Notes under the pieces: model-generated
The model's database searches: none
The model's input: the letters and a program-made list of their open reading frames with translations, nothing else
What the model was told of the DNA's origin: nothing
Origin: Symbiodinium natans
Taxonomy: Eukaryota; Sar; Dinophyceae; Suessiales; Symbiodiniaceae
DNA length: 38,415 bases
NCBI GenBank assembly: GCA_905221605.1
Contig: CAJNDS010000133.1
Span: forward strand, 180,001 to 218,415
Direction of reading: 5' to 3'
Program-made: the position numbers and the translations under genes
Shown: one piece after another, positions 37,517 to 38,415 of the stretch
Numbering within the stretch: the stretch's first letter is position 1
Layout of the letters: the number at the start of each line of letters is the position of its first letter

Positions 37517-38415
37517 CAAGACAAAATAAATAGAAATTGTATGTGGTATCATTCTGAATTTTCCGAGATATTTGTCTAAACAGCTGACAAACAGAGTTTA
37601 AGTAAATTAATCCAAAGCGGGAGGCCGGAAGGCCAAATGTTCAATTTACTTAAACCTCTGGGGCCTTCCCGGGTCCCGGCAAACCAAAGCCCAAATCGCC
37701 TCCCAAAGCCCAAATTGGCTTCCAAAACCCCAAATTGTCCGCTTCCCAGGCTCCCAATGAAATTGGGCATTACAAGGAAGCGATGAAAGGAGCGACCGCG
37801 TGAATCCGTGAAAGAAACGAAAGAAGGAAGTGAGTTAACAGTTAATATCTGAATGTGGGTTCCTTTCACTCCGTTCTTTCCTAATGCAATAAAAGACGCG
37901 AGATTATATTATAAATCGCCCAACCGTGCATACGAACCGCCGGAATGACAGGGAATTTATTAACGCGTGTTGTCCGTTCACACTTTATAAACCACTTTAA
38001 TACGGTAATAAGGGTGTATGAAGCATATTATCCTGTGAACGAAGTGAAACGAAGGAAGTGAATTAATCCTGTAATTTAGTACGTTCTCTACATAATAATA
38101 AAGGCGTGAGCACTAAGAATAGAATAATAATGCGTGAACACAGTGAGCGCGTCCATAGAATTAGTGTGTTGTTTCGTTCATGCCCTTCGTTCGCTTCTTT
38201 CGCGCATTCATGCTTTCACTTCGCTTCATTATAATGCGCTCTCTTCATAAACTCACTCATTCTAATACTATGTGATAAGGGGTTAATGGTGTACACGCAA
38301 GAATCAGTGAATTAGACTCACGGTTTTAGTTCTATTCACTCTGGAACAATCATCAACTGGCTCCTGTCTCACCGTTTCACTCATACACTCATACGAAGGG
38401 AGCAACCATTAGGAT
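37517..38415. repeat. Segment A, second copy, cut by the window end
   Basis: Matches 32569-33435 through to AGCAACCATTAGGAT at the last base. It keeps the 13-bp inverted repeat and the GAACGAAG-type motifs. Confidence 0.92.

Noticed and set aside
1-38415. tRNA, rRNA, snRNA or dinoflagellate spliced-leader gene
   Set aside because: By eye I found no cloverleaf with conserved loops, no rRNA core sequence and no spliced-leader sequence; a program could still find a weak one.
1-38415. Firm assignment to Eimeria
   Set aside because: Dispersed AAACCCT repeats fit, but the CAG trinucleotide runs expected in Eimeria are missing and other lineages share the heptamer.

Overview
The window reads as a eukaryotic subtelomere. 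It opens with a clean (CCCTAAA)n tract, the orientation expected at the left end of a chromosome, and the same heptamer (or its complement TTTAGGG) recurs in dozens of blocks on both strands. Plants, green algae, many apicomplexans and chromerids, dinoflagellates, cryptophytes and brown algae all use this telomere heptamer. Telomere-like AAACCCT repeats scattered through the genome are known from Eimeria, but the CAG runs typical of Eimeria are missing here, so I leave the organism open. I found no intact protein gene, rRNA, tRNA or bacterial feature. Nearly all long open frames are stop-free translations of tandem repeats.

Layout. (1) 1-23280 is a patchwork: telomeric blocks of changing orientation and changing variant type (CCCTAAA, CCCCTAAA, CCCCAAA, CCCTAAAA, CCCCTAA, CCCTAAG, CCCCTCAA) alternate with 50-300 bp pieces of other DNA. 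Many pieces are GC-rich, open in frame, and bounded by plausible AG and GT splice dinucleotides or ending in a stop codon, so they look like single exons. Others are short palindromic elements of at least three families, repeated at distant places. Microsatellites and C or G runs are also present. (2) 23594-25710 is a discrete AT-rich insert of about 2.1 kb bounded by inverted repeats inside (AT)n tracts. It contains a large A/C versus G/T foldback and two families of degenerate repeats. (3) 26376-26592 is an octamer telomere-variant array ending in a 100-base assembly gap. The other side of the gap is an 80-bp higher-order satellite in which every subunit starts with TTTAGGG. (4) 27560-31450 holds a diverged duplication, a long telomeric tract, then a composite array of 17-bp hairpin repeats, a conserved spacer of about 80 bp, 15-bp repeats and 32-bp repeats. 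(5) 31854-38415 is a set of large subtelomeric duplications. Segment A (32569 onward, and again 37517 to the end) and segment B (34178-35500 and 36119-37441) appear twice in near-identical form, each joined at exactly the same base to a (CCCTAAA)n tract.

There is no operon or pathway to describe. What ties the window together is that telomeric heptamers serve as filler, as junctions between duplicated blocks, as seed of a satellite, and possibly as intron sequence around small exons. The exon interpretation and the element families are inferences made by eye and need searches and RNA data.
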